Below, piece after piece: positions 25,714-34,477 of a stretch of DNA of 64,000 nucleotides. The stretch's first letter is position 1. Each line of letters starts with the position of its first letter. The position numbers were made by a program, and so were the translations under genes. The notes beneath the pieces are model-generated. The model made no database searches. It was not told the origin of the DNA and saw only the letters and a program-made list of their open reading frames with translations. This DNA comes from Pedobacter soli (GTDB taxonomy: Bacteria; Bacteroidota; Bacteroidia; Sphingobacteriales; Sphingobacteriaceae): NCBI RefSeq assembly GCF_900101435.1, contig NZ_FMZH01000004.1, positions 374,615 through 438,614 of the forward strand, written 5' to 3'.

Positions 25714-26256
25714 ATGGAAGAACACGTTATATTGGTAGATGGTGATGATGTGCCCAAGGGGCAGATGGAAAAGATGAAGGCGCACGAAGAAGGGGCATTG
25801 CACCGTGCCTTTTCTGTTTTTATTTTCAATTACAAGCGCGAATTGCTCCTGCAGCAAAGGGCCAAAAGCAAATACCATTCAGGAGGTTTGTGGACCAACA
25901 CCTGTTGCAGTCATCCTAAAATTGGCGAAAGCAATGTGCATGCCGCAAAAAGAAGGCTTAAAGAAGAGATGGGGATGGAGTGTGATATCAGTTACCTGTT
26001 TAAATTTACCTACAAGGCTGAATTTGAAAATGGCCTAACTGAACATGAAGTAGACCATGTTTTTTTCGGAATGACAGATGAACTGCCGGTGATTAATAAA
26101 GCAGAAGTGGAAGATTTTAAATATATGGATTTGGTATCGTTACAAGAAGATATTAATCTTAATCCTGAGGCATACAGCCCATGGTTAAGGATTTGTTTAG
26201 ATAAGGTAGTAAGACATGCCTCAACTGCAAGAACAAAAAACGGGCATACAGCCTAA
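25714..26256 (+). CDS. idi: isopentenyl-diphosphate delta-isomerase, type 1
   Basis: A 180-residue NUDIX-fold enzyme that interconverts IPP and DMAPP. Type I signatures are 'LHRAFSVFIFNYKRELLLQQRA', 'GLWTNTCCSHP' with the active-site Cys, and 'EDFKYMDL' with the metal-binding Glu, plus the Nudix-like 'KRRLKEEMGM'. It immediately follows crtB and ends the merR-crtB-idi operon. A hairpin near the stop (26240-26269, ACGGGCATA / TATACCCGT, one mismatch) lacks a T tract on this strand. Confidence 0.93.
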   Translation: MEEHVILVDGDDVPKGQMEKMKAHEEGALHRAFSVFIFNYKRELLLQQRAKSKYHSGGLWTNTCCSHPKIGESNVHAAKRRLKEEMGMECDISYLFKFTYKAEFENGLTEHEVDHVFFGMTDELPVINKAEVEDFKYMDLVSLQEDINLNPEAYSPWLRICLDKVVRHASTARTKNGHTA

Positions 26257-26628
26257 GCCATATACCCGTATCTAAATTAACGCTCTCGAGGACAAATATA
26301 GGAGTAGTTTAGAAAATTGCAAGCGTTTTAACATTTCTTTTACTTTAAGATTATACTTGAATAGCTAAATTTAGCATTTTTGATGTTGTAAGCACTTAAT
26401 GGAGAGAAGTTTACAGCCTTACACTTAAAATGATTTTTTTTTAAAAGTGTAATTTTACCTATTCATTTAGTTTTTAGCGCTTTAGCAAAATGTTTGTAAG
26501 CTATCTTTTCAAAGCAGGTGATTTCGGTTTTTATAACAGTACCTTTTTTTATGGCCTGCAGTTGAGTTAAACAGGAAACATTTTGAGTATATTTATGTTA
26601 TTCAAATTGTATTTAATTGCTAACTGTT
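26257..26628. other. gene-free AT-rich spacer
   Basis: 372 bp without an open frame worth calling. It holds the outer arm of the idi hairpin and AT-rich runs. I see no clear terminator or named regulatory site. Confidence 0.5.
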
Positions 26629-26817
26629 ATGGAAAGATCAGAAATCATTTCTCTATTAGAAATAATCAATCAACAGATGAGTTCTTCTATTCTGGGCGGG
26701 ATGGAAGAGGATTACGAAGAATTAGAAAGTATGGGACTAATTAAAATTAACCGCGAATCGGTACAATGGTCTGCGGCGATGACTCCTCTGGGTAATCAAT
26801 ACCTCGGGCACGATTAG
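26629..26817 (+). CDS. small hypothetical protein
   Basis: A 62-residue acidic protein from the ATG at 26629 (MERSEIISLLEIINQQMSSS), with a helical first half and the ending 'MTPLGNQYLGHD', which resembles short wHTH-like fragments. A TTG four codons upstream is less likely. I cannot assign a family. It stands alone ahead of the HipA-like gene, with 163 bp between. Confidence 0.55.
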   Translation: MERSEIISLLEIINQQMSSSILGGMEEDYEELESMGLIKINRESVQWSAAMTPLGNQYLGHD

Positions 26818-26920
26818 CCTGTCAGACTTTAAATACCATTGTTTCTTCAAAATACCCGCCGGAAAACCTTTGGCATTTCTGGTTGACTAAACTTTGACCG
26901 AATAATTGCTTTAATTCTGT

Positions 26921-26928
26921 TAAATTTG
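26921..26928 (+). promoter_or_regulatory. -7 promoter box of the HipA-like/DUF3037 pair
   Basis: TAAATTTG fits TAnnTTTG, about 52 nt before the ATG. A TTTGAC lies 24 nt upstream of it, farther than the usual 19-21. Confidence 0.4.
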
Positions 26929-26980
26929 CCGCTGGTTTAGAACGCTACATTTCCTAAATAAATTCGTTCTATCTGTGTTT

Positions 26981-27772
26981 ATGAACGATTTACAATTAAG
27001 AACAGTAAATGTAACCCGCTACGTTACGCCACTGCGCGAAGGAGGTTCTATGCCTGCCATAGCCGAGGCCGACGACAGCTTTTTATATGTACTGAAATTC
27101 AGAGGTGCCGGGCAAGGTCCGAGGGCGCTCATTGCCGAATTAATTGGCGGCGAAATCGCCAGGATTTTAGGCCTCCGTGTACCCGAACTGGTGTTTGCCA
27201 ATTTAGACGAAGCCTTTGGTCGTACCGAACCCGATGAAGAGATACAGGATTTATTGAAAGCAAGTGTTGGGTTAAACCTCGCCCTGCATTACTTGTCGGG
27301 CGCGATAACTTTCGATCCAACTGTAACGACAGTAGATGCTACACTGGCCTCGCAAATTGTGTGGCTCGATTGCTTTTTAACCAACATGGACCGCACCTGC
27401 AGAAATACCAATATGCTGGTGTGGCACAAAGAGCTTTGGTTAATTGATCATGGTGCATCTTTATATTTCCACCATTCGTGGCAAAACTGGGAAGAACAGG
27501 CCGCTAAACCTTTTTATCTGGTTAAAGACCATGTTTTATTGCCCTGGGCTACCGAACTGGAACAGGTAAACGAAGCCTTTAAAAAAATCCTAACCCCTGA
27601 AAAAATTGAAGCCGTAATTGCTTTAATTCCGGATAACTGGCTGGAAGGTGAAACTATTTTCGACAGTACAGCAGAGCACCGTAAAGCTTACGCACATTTT
27701 TTAACCACGAGGTTATTACACGCCGATAATATGATAAAAGAAGCACAACATGCAAGAGAAGTTCTTATTTGA
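26981..27772 (+). CDS. HipA-like kinase domain protein (HipA_2 type)
   Basis: About 263 residues from the ATG at 26981 (GTG at 26975 possible). It has the C-terminal kinase fold of HipA but no HipA N-terminal domain. ATP-binding lysine is probably K39 (VLKFRG), the catalytic motif TNMDRTCRNTN gives D137, N142 and N144, and the metal-binding Asp is D156 in LIDHG. All key residues seem intact, so it should be an active kinase. It overlaps the DUF3037 gene by 23 nt, a typical pairing whose biological role is not established. HipA proteins phosphorylate tRNA synthetases in toxin systems. Confidence 0.82.
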   Translation: MNDLQLRTVNVTRYVTPLREGGSMPAIAEADDSFLYVLKFRGAGQGPRALIAELIGGEIARILGLRVPELVFANLDEAFGRTEPDEEIQDLLKASVGLNLALHYLSGAITFDPTVTTVDATLASQIVWLDCFLTNMDRTCRNTNMLVWHKELWLIDHGASLYFHHSWQNWEEQAAKPFYLVKDHVLLPWATELEQVNEAFKKILTPEKIEAVIALIPDNWLEGETIFDSTAEHRKAYAHFLTTRLLHADNMIKEAQHAREVLI

Positions 27773-28133
27773 GTATGCTGTGATCCGCGTGATGCCCAGG
27801 GTAGAACGCGAAGAATTTATGAATGTCGGCATTATTTTGTTTTGTGCCAGGCAGAAGTTTTTAAAAAGTATTTTTGCTTTAGATGAAATCCGTATGCTCG
27901 CTTTTTCGCCTAAAATTGATTTAGACGAGCTGAAAGCCAATCTTTGCGCTTTCGAAAGGATCAGCATTGCGGCAAAAGGATCCGGACCAATTGGTCAGTA
28001 CGATCAGGCTTCGCGTTTCAGGTGGCTTACCGCAACCCGGAGTACGGTAGTACAATGCTCTAAAGTGCACCCAGGGCTTTGTACAGATGCCGAAGAAACA
28101 TTATTGAGGTTACACCAGGAGCTGGTTTTGTAG
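27750..28133 (+). CDS. DUF3037 family protein
   Basis: A 127-residue protein beginning QEKFLFEYAVIRVMPRVERE, the usual DUF3037 start, with 'FMNVGIILFCARQKFL' and the ending 'CTDAEETLLRLHQELVL'. It overlaps the HipA-like gene by 23 nt, so translation is likely coupled. DUF3037 genes occur commonly beside HipA_2-like kinase genes and are thought to act with them. No catalytic residue can be named. Confidence 0.88.
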   Translation: MQEKFLFEYAVIRVMPRVEREEFMNVGIILFCARQKFLKSIFALDEIRMLAFSPKIDLDELKANLCAFERISIAAKGSGPIGQYDQASRFRWLTATRSTVVQCSKVHPGLCTDAEETLLRLHQELVL

Positions 28134-28365
28134 ATGGGGGCAATGGGGATCGCAATAACCAATGTTCAATTACCAATGTTCAAATAGCAATGATCAGATC
28201 TGGCGATAGGTCAAAATTGGCGATTATAATATCAGTTAACCAATTAACCAGTTTAAACAATTAACCTAGTAGGCAATAACCAATGAACCATCGCCAAATC
28301 AATCGCCTGTAAACAATTAAACAATCAAGCAATAGCACAATTAAACAATAAAACCCATTCCAGCC
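28134..28365. repeat. AAC/CAAT-rich quasi-periodic spacer
   Basis: The 232-bp spacer is made of recurring words such as CAATGTTCAATTACCAATG, AACCAATTAACCAGTTTAAA and ACAATTAAACAATCAAGC, period about 7-10 nt. It carries TGGCGATAGG / TTGGCGATTA too. It leads directly into the TTG start of the helicase gene. Confidence 0.65.
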
Positions 28366-30267
28366 TTGCCTAAAGAATATTTTAAACAGCTTCAGCATTT
28401 GCTTGATATAGAGCGTGAGGAAGATTTACAGTCGTACTTAAAACTTACCGAAAATACTTCTGCCGCAGATAGAAGGGCCCTGGGTTTAACCTGGTATCCT
28501 ATAGCCATCAGAAATACGGAGATTGGTCGTGGCGATTACCTTACGGTTGAGCTCGAACGTACCACGCATCAGGAATTTTCGCATCAATTTAGGTTTGGCT
28601 CATCGGTGGTGTTGTTTTCCAACCACGATGCCAAAACTGACCGTATAGAAGGGATAATAACGCACCAGAGCGGCAGCCGGATGAAAATTAGCTTCAGGGT
28701 GGATGAGCTACCAGATTGGAGCAGAGACGGAAAACTGGGCGTCGATTTGTTGTTTGATAACAACAGTTACGATGAAATGCAGGCAGCGCTGAAACAGGCT
28801 ACCCATTTAGCTGAAAACGAAGCAGAAAATAAACTAATCCGCATTTTAACTCAGGGCGATAAACCTTCTTTCCGGGGCGAGGAGAAATTTATTATCCCCA
28901 ATACTTTAAACGCATCGCAACAGCTGGCGGTTAACAAAATTATTTCGGCCGATCATTTAGCCATTGTGCATGGTCCGCCGGGCACCGGAAAAACAACCAC
29001 GCTCGTTCACGCCATTAAATCGCTGGCGAAACACAGCGATCAAAAGATTTTGGTGGTAGCGCCAAGCAATACCGCAGTTGATCTGCTGACCGAGAAATTA
29101 GCTGCCGAAGGATTGAAAGTAATCCGTGTAGGCAATCCGGCAAGAGTATCTGAAAGGTTATTGGCCGCCACACTCGATCATCAAATGGCAGATCATCCGG
29201 ATATGAAAACCATTAAAGCGCTTAAAAAACAGGCTGCCGAATTTAAAAATATGGCCCATAAGTATAAGCGTAGTTTTGGTAAGGCAGAACGCGACCAGCG
29301 GAAAGCCCTTTTTGATGAGGCCCACAAAATTGGCCGTGAAGTAGAAAAAACCGAGCAGTACATTATGGATAATCTGTTTGGCAAAGCACAGATCATTACT
29401 GCAACCCTGGTTGGTGCTAATCACTATACGGTACGTAACTTAAGCTATGAAACGATAGTAATAGACGAAGCCGGACAGGCCCTGGAACCAGCCTGCTGGA
29501 TTCCGATTTTGAAAGCCCGGAAGGTGATTTTGGCAGGAGATCATTTCCAGCTTTCGCCTACCATTAAATCTAACGAGGCATCGAAAAATGGTTTAAGCAA
29601 TACCTTACTCGAAAAAACTGCAGGCCTTCATCCTGAATCGGTTGTACGCTTAAACGAACAGTACCGCATGCATAAGGATATTATGGGTTATTCGTCAAAA
29701 GTATTTTATCAGGATGCTTTAAAGGCACATCATTCGGTAGCAGACCGTTTGCTTTTTGCCGATGATGCCCCGATTAATTTTATCGATACAGCGGGTTGCA
29801 GCTTTGAAGAAAAATTAGATGGTACGAGTACCACAAACCCTGATGAAGCGGCCTTTTTGGTTAAACATCTAAGCCATTTGATCGATAATTTGCAGAATGA
29901 TTCATTTCCTTCAATCGCCATTGTTTCGCCCTATAAGCAACAGGTTCAGCTTTTAACAGCCCTGATTGATGATAATGAGGCTTTGGCTCCTTACCGTAAA
30001 CAGATTGCAGTAAATACCATCGATAGTTTTCAGGGACAGGAACGCGATGTGGTGTACATTAGCCTCACCAGAAGTAATGCCGACGGTACCATTGGCTTTT
30101 TGGCCGATACCCGCAGAATGAATGTTGCCATGACCAGGGCAAAGAAGAAACTGGTTGTTATCGGTGATAGTGCAACCTTATCAAAATCAAAGTTTTATGC
30201 CGATTTTATCGAATATACCGAAAAACTAGCTGCCTATCATAGCGCATGGGAGTACATGGATTTGTAA
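28366..30267 (+). CDS. UPF1/SMUBP-2-like superfamily 1 helicase
   Basis: A 633-residue DNA/RNA helicase from the TTG at 28366, the only start consistent with the family's MPKEYFKQLQHLLDIER-like N-terminus. Walker A GPPGTGKTT is at about residue 203-211, Walker B is VIDEAGQALEP, motif III GDHFQLSP, and the C-terminal RecA fold has VNTIDSFQGQERDVV and MTRAKKKLVVIGD. The N-terminal ~190 residues form a beta-barrel-like accessory domain. It unwinds nucleic acids, 5'-3' in the characterised relatives. Its cellular role here is not known. Confidence 0.92.
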   Translation: MPKEYFKQLQHLLDIEREEDLQSYLKLTENTSAADRRALGLTWYPIAIRNTEIGRGDYLTVELERTTHQEFSHQFRFGSSVVLFSNHDAKTDRIEGIITHQSGSRMKISFRVDELPDWSRDGKLGVDLLFDNNSYDEMQAALKQATHLAENEAENKLIRILTQGDKPSFRGEEKFIIPNTLNASQQLAVNKIISADHLAIVHGPPGTGKTTTLVHAIKSLAKHSDQKILVVAPSNTAVDLLTEKLAAEGLKVIRVGNPARVSERLLAATLDHQMADHPDMKTIKALKKQAAEFKNMAHKYKRSFGKAERDQRKALFDEAHKIGREVEKTEQYIMDNLFGKAQIITATLVGANHYTVRNLSYETIVIDEAGQALEPACWIPILKARKVILAGDHFQLSPTIKSNEASKNGLSNTLLEKTAGLHPESVVRLNEQYRMHKDIMGYSSKVFYQDALKAHHSVADRLLFADDAPINFIDTAGCSFEEKLDGTSTTNPDEAAFLVKHLSHLIDNLQNDSFPSIAIVSPYKQQVQLLTALIDDNEALAPYRKQIAVNTIDSFQGQERDVVYISLTRSNADGTIGFLADTRRMNVAMTRAKKKLVVIGDSATLSKSKFYADFIEYTEKLAAYHSAWEYMDL

Positions 30268-30321
30268 AAAATGATTGAATTTTGAATGGGATGAGTTACA
30301 TTTAAATTCATTTTCCGTGAA

Positions 30322-30699
30322 ATGGTAGAAAATATTAAAATTCTGATTGCCGACGACAGTGATTTGATGAGACTATTGATGAAGCGTTTTTTTACGAGAT
30401 GGCTGGGGTCTCCGGTTATTGTAGAAATGGATAATCTGCCCAGTACCATTGAATTACTCCGTCAGGAAAAGTTCAGTTTCCTCTTACTGGATATTAACAT
30501 GCCAACAGGCGACAGCTCTCCTGATACAGTGAGGGAAATCTTAAACATTCAGCCAGATATCAAAATCTGCATGTTTAGCGGCAATAACAAGGCTGCACTC
30601 GAACAAAGTTATCTCGAGGCAGGAGCGATCGGCTTTATAGAAAAAGACGAAAACATGAGTGCAGCGATGGAACAGGTAATTAAAGAAGCCTTTAGTTAA
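30322..30699 (+). CDS. stand-alone response-regulator receiver protein
   Basis: A 125-residue CheY-like receiver. Acidic pocket DDS (residues 11-13), phosphoacceptor D57 in LLLDINMP, the Ser/Thr of MFSGN, and K of FIEKDE are seen. There is no output domain. It is 54 nt after the helicase gene on the same strand. Its stop codon overlaps the topB stop: the four bases TTAA at 30696-30699 serve both genes. Partner kinase unknown. Confidence 0.9.
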   Translation: MVENIKILIADDSDLMRLLMKRFFTRWLGSPVIVEMDNLPSTIELLRQEKFSFLLLDINMPTGDSSPDTVREILNIQPDIKICMFSGNNKAALEQSYLEAGAIGFIEKDENMSAAMEQVIKEAFS

Positions 30700-32549
30700 G
30701 CTTTTTCCAATTTCTTTTCCTCGTTAAGCTTGCCCGAAATGCTTGCGCCTGCAATTAACAATTCGTTTGTTATCATTTTGGTATATTCGGTAATTTCTGA
30801 TTTGAAATCTTTAACCGATGAACCTGAGCGGATTTCTTCCAGGCGTTTTTCCCACTGGCCGGTTAGCTCGGCCTGTGCAATTTGCTTATCTTTCACTACT
30901 TCGTACACCGCTAAACCTTTATTGGTTGGCACGAGGTTACGTTTTTCGCGGGTAATGTATTCGCGTGTAATTAAAGTTTCTATAATCGATGCACGGGTTG
31001 CTGGTGTACCTAAACCACTATCTTTCATGGCATAACGCAACTCCTCATCCTCAATTTCCTTACCGCAGGTTTCGAGGGCCTTTAACAACGACGCTTCGTT
31101 ATACATCGATTTCGGCTTGGTTTGCTTTTCTAAAAGGTTTTTTTCGTTGATGGGTAAAAGTTCGCCAACAGCAACTTTAGGTAAGGCTGCATTGTCTTCG
31201 TCTTTTTTATCATCTTCAGGATCGTTAAATACTGCGCGCCAGCCAGCCGAGCGGATTACCGTACCATTGGCTACAAAGGTAACACCCGATTGAATGGTGA
31301 TTTTGGTCAGGTCTTTCAGACATTCCTGGTGGAAAGCTTCGAGCATACGACCTACAACCATATCATACACAGCCTGTTTATCGGGGCTAAGTCCGTAGGC
31401 TTGCTCGCCGGTAGGCAAAACGGCATGGTGATCGGTTACTTTTTTAGCATTAACACTCCGTTTATTCAGTGCTACTGTTTGTAAAAACTGAGCCTGTTTT
31501 CCAAAATCAGGGTGATCGGTAAATTTGGCAATCAGATCAGGTACGCCGGCATATACATCATCGCCTATATACCGCGAGCCTGTACGCGGGTAAGAAACCA
31601 GCTTGCTCTCGTATAAATTTTGCAGAATATTCAGTGTTTGATCGGCGGTATAACCTTTTTTCTTATTGGCTTCCTGCTGTAAGCTACTTAAATCGTGCAA
31701 GAGCGGTGGTGGTTCTTTGCGGGGTTTGGCTTCTACGGCAGTAATATTACCACCGGTCGGGAAACCCGATGCCACATCTTCAACGAGAGCAAATAGCTTT
31801 TCTACTTCTTCTTTGTCCTTATAGTTGGAGGTGGATATGGCTTTAAAAACCTGTTCGTCTTTACTAAGCAGGATGGCGATCTGATAATAGGTTTGTGGCA
31901 CAAAATTTTTAATCTCCAGGTGGCGCGCGCAAATCATGGCAAGGGTAGGGGTTTGTACCCGGCCAAGCGAAAGAACAGTACGGTTACCTGCCGAAATACT
32001 TAAGGCCTGCGTAGCATTCATGCCCACCAGCCAATCCGATTCGGAGCGGCAATGTGCCGAATTAAATAAAGTATCGTAATCGGTTCCCGGTTTTAAATTC
32101 CTGAAACCATCTTTTATGGCTTCATCAGTTTGAGAGGAAATCCAAAGGCGCTTAAAAGGTTTTTTACACTTTAAGAAGTAGTAAATGTACCTGAAGATGA
32201 GTTCACCTTCGCGCCCGGCATCCGTTGCTACAATAATTTCGGTAGCCTCATCAAAAAGCATCTTAATGGTATCGAGCTGTTTTTTTACAGCAGGATCATC
32301 AACAAAGCCGTCTTTAGTTTTTATCTTACGGATAGCCAGCTTAAATTTCTGCGGTAGCATGGGCAAATGTTGCTTTCGCCAGCCAATAAAACCATAGTCC
32401 TGCGGAGGTGCCAATTGCAGTAAATGCCCGAATGCCCAGGTAAAAGAATAGCCTTTACCTTCAATATATCCGTCTTTTCTGGTGGTTGCCCCGAAAACTT
32501 TTGCAAGCTCACGGCCAACAGATGGCTTTTCTGCAATTACAATCTTCAT
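30696..32549 (-). CDS. topB: DNA topoisomerase III
   Basis: A type IA topoisomerase of 617 residues that relaxes or decatenates DNA by a single-strand break. TOPRIM residues are visible as IAEKPSVGREL at the start and VATDAGREGELI (about 117-128). The active-site Tyr is in LVSYPRTGSRYI (about 320). It lacks the C-terminal zinc fingers of TopA, matching TopB of this length. It converges with the lone receiver gene, sharing TTAA at the stop codons. The 540-bp region upstream holds a tandem-repeat cluster and no other gene on this strand. Confidence 0.94.
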   Translation of the reverse strand: MKIVIAEKPSVGRELAKVFGATTRKDGYIEGKGYSFTWAFGHLLQLAPPQDYGFIGWRKQHLPMLPQKFKLAIRKIKTKDGFVDDPAVKKQLDTIKMLFDEATEIIVATDAGREGELIFRYIYYFLKCKKPFKRLWISSQTDEAIKDGFRNLKPGTDYDTLFNSAHCRSESDWLVGMNATQALSISAGNRTVLSLGRVQTPTLAMICARHLEIKNFVPQTYYQIAILLSKDEQVFKAISTSNYKDKEEVEKLFALVEDVASGFPTGGNITAVEAKPRKEPPPLLHDLSSLQQEANKKKGYTADQTLNILQNLYESKLVSYPRTGSRYIGDDVYAGVPDLIAKFTDHPDFGKQAQFLQTVALNKRSVNAKKVTDHHAVLPTGEQAYGLSPDKQAVYDMVVGRMLEAFHQECLKDLTKITIQSGVTFVANGTVIRSAGWRAVFNDPEDDKKDEDNAALPKVAVGELLPINEKNLLEKQTKPKSMYNEASLLKALETCGKEIEDEELRYAMKDSGLGTPATRASIIETLITREYITREKRNLVPTNKGLAVYEVVKDKQIAQAELTGQWEKRLEEIRSGSSVKDFKSEITEYTKMITNELLIAGASISGKLNEEKKLEKA

Positions 32550-32777
32550 GAATTGGTTTTATCTTTTCAAACTTCAAATATGCTTAAAATAATGGCAAGA
32601 GGACCAATAAAATTATTCACAAATAGCCATGTAGTTGATTTTAAATGTAATGGCAGGGATGAGTTAGGATTAAAAGCCATTGATTAACAGATTAGGATGT
32701 GGTTGGGTAATCTGTAGCAAAATTAGCATTATTGATACTGAATATCACGGTCTGAATTGACATAGACCTTATTTTAC

Positions 32778-32945
32778 TTTGATTTGTTGCTGCACACTGC
32801 AGGAAGGTTTCAAAGTAGGTTTGATTTGTCGCTGCACACTGCAGGAAGGTTTCAAAGTAAGTTTGATTTGTTGCTGCACACTGCAGGAAGCTTTCAAAGT
32901 AACTTTGATTTGTTGCTGCACACTGCAGGAAGGTTTCAAAGTAAA
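32778..32945. repeat. 42-bp tandem repeat, four units, with nested palindromes
   Basis: Units at 32778-32819, 32820-32861, 32862-32903 and 32904-32945 have exactly 42 bp each with two or three substitutions. Each contains the perfect palindrome CTGCACACTGCAG, while ACTTTGA and TCAAAGT frame each unit across its edges. Because 42 is a multiple of three, reading frames in it look like 14-residue peptide repeats, but nothing else supports translation. Confidence 0.93.
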
Positions 32946-33092
32946 ATGGCGGCTTTACAATTATACCGAGGATTTATTGCTTGCAGGCAAACAAACGAGG
33001 TTGTAATTTGTCGATGTTGTAGATTTTGCGTAAATGGGTTTAACAAAAGGCCTTTACTTTAATCTAACCAATCAAAAATGAATTAAGGCTCA

Positions 33093-33536
33093 ATGGAAAA
33101 AACTTACGAACTGGCAGGAGAACAAATTAAAGCAGGCCTCGAACCGCAAATTATCAGGGTATATAGCAATGCTGCATTGTGGCAATATTTAAGCGTTACG
33201 CCACAAATAAGGTTTAACCAGCTTGTAAATACGATTAAAGCAGATTACGAAACGGAGTTTGGGCAAGCGCTTGCTATTGGTAACCGCTCCTTAGTTGTCG
33301 AGATTTTGGTACATGTATATTGCGATTACCTGGGCTTATCTTTTAACAGGCTGGTAAAGGTAACCTGGATTCAGAACCTGGTTAAAAAATTGTTAAAACG
33401 CGCCGAAGTGGTTGATTGTGGGGAAAAAGGAGTTGATGGAAACAGGTGGGTATGGGATTTACTGGCACCCTTTGCACCGCTTTTCATCAAACTCCTGCCT
33501 AAAAATATGAATGCCAAAAATATTAAGCAGCATTAA
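33093..33536 (+). CDS. hypothetical protein next to the 42-bp repeat array
   Basis: A 147-residue soluble, mostly helical protein (MEKTYELAGEQIKAGL… then ALAIGNRSLVVEILVHVYCD), basic in the middle (QNLVKKLLKRAEV) and ending 'LLPKNMNAKNIKQH'. No signal peptide and no family that I recognise. It starts about 150 bp downstream of the tandem repeat cluster, which could therefore lie in its upstream regulatory region. Its stop overlaps the convergent transpeptidase gene by the tetranucleotide TTAA. Confidence 0.65.
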   Translation: MEKTYELAGEQIKAGLEPQIIRVYSNAALWQYLSVTPQIRFNQLVNTIKADYETEFGQALAIGNRSLVVEILVHVYCDYLGLSFNRLVKVTWIQNLVKKLLKRAEVVDCGEKGVDGNRWVWDLLAPFAPLFIKLLPKNMNAKNIKQH

Positions 33537-34318
33537 TCTACCTGTGCGGCTAAAACTTGTTCCTGATTTAAAGCTACACTAGCAGCCAGGGTTTCGTTTA
33601 AAAAAGAAGAATGATAGGGCTGATCTGAATTATTGATAAACAATACCGTATGATCTGAAATGCTATTGATAACCTGATCGGCCAGCTTAGCCGGTACCGC
33701 CGGGCAACCCTGGCTTCTGCCCAGTCGGCCAAGCTCATTGATGGTTTGTTGCGAAACATAATCGGCACCGTGCACCACTATTGATCTTTCGCGCGCCTTA
33801 TTGTTAAAGCCCTGGTCCATGCCATCCAATCTAAGCGAACGCCCGTGCTTGCCATAGTAGATTTCGCCGGTTACATAAAATCCCAAACTGCTCTGGTTAG
33901 AGCTCATGTTGTTCGAAAAATGTGCCGGCTTATCGCCACCGCTGTTTTGTCCGTGCGCTACCCAGGTATTCATCAGTAGTTTTTTATGGTCCAAATCAAT
34001 AATGTACAGGCGCTTTTTTGTGCTTTCCTGATCAAAGTCGGCAATGGTTAATATGGATTTAGCGCTTAACAAACCGGAATATTTCATGTTGTAGAATCCG
34101 GTTAAAGCTTTCTCGAAAACCTGCTCGTTTAACCCTGCCGAATCGAGATGTACGCTGTGGTACAGGTTAGTTATAAATTGATTGTAGAGGCTGTCGGCAG
34201 CAATGTTTTTAACTGCCTGTTGTTGTGTTTGTGGAAGCTCCACGGCTTTCCAACTTGTTCCGACAATGCTCATCCCCACTAAAAAAATCGCAGCAATGCC
34301 CAGGATTTGTTTCTTCAT
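33533..34318 (-). CDS. L,D-transpeptidase catalytic-domain protein (YkuD_2 type)
   Basis: A 261-residue exported protein. An N-terminal signal segment (residues 4-22) is followed by a spacer, then the YkuD-like domain with the catalytic motif HGAD…SQGCPAVP (His about 188, Cys about 208 near the C-terminus), which forms L,D-crosslinks or attaches proteins to peptidoglycan. 'LYIIDLDHKKLLMNTWVAHGQNSGG' is also typical of the YkuD_2 family. It ends at the shared TTAA stop with the convergent hypothetical gene. Confidence 0.88.
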   Translation of the reverse strand: MKKQILGIAAIFLVGMSIVGTSWKAVELPQTQQQAVKNIAADSLYNQFITNLYHSVHLDSAGLNEQVFEKALTGFYNMKYSGLLSAKSILTIADFDQESTKKRLYIIDLDHKKLLMNTWVAHGQNSGGDKPAHFSNNMSSNQSSLGFYVTGEIYYGKHGRSLRLDGMDQGFNNKARERSIVVHGADYVSQQTINELGRLGRSQGCPAVPAKLADQVINSISDHTVLFINNSDQPYHSSFLNETLAASVALNQEQVLAAQVD

Positions 34319-34477
34319 TCAGTTTGATTTGATAATGAGTTATTTATACGATGGTTTTTCGTATTTGTTGTGTATTACAGGTTTTGTAGTGCCGCAAATA
34401 CAAAGGGTTTTACACTTTTGTGACTTAAAGTACTGAGATATAGCGCTGAGGAGTAGGTGTTTTGGCGGGGCACGCGC

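Noticed and set aside
26240..26269. Hairpin at the end of idi as a terminator
   Set aside because: No T tract follows on the plus strand; a T run appears only on the opposite strand, where no gene reads in.
32779..33062. Two overlapping frames through the 42-bp tandem array encoding 14-residue peptide repeats
   Set aside because: A 42-bp period automatically gives open repeating frames; there is no start context or family match, and both frames are equally open.
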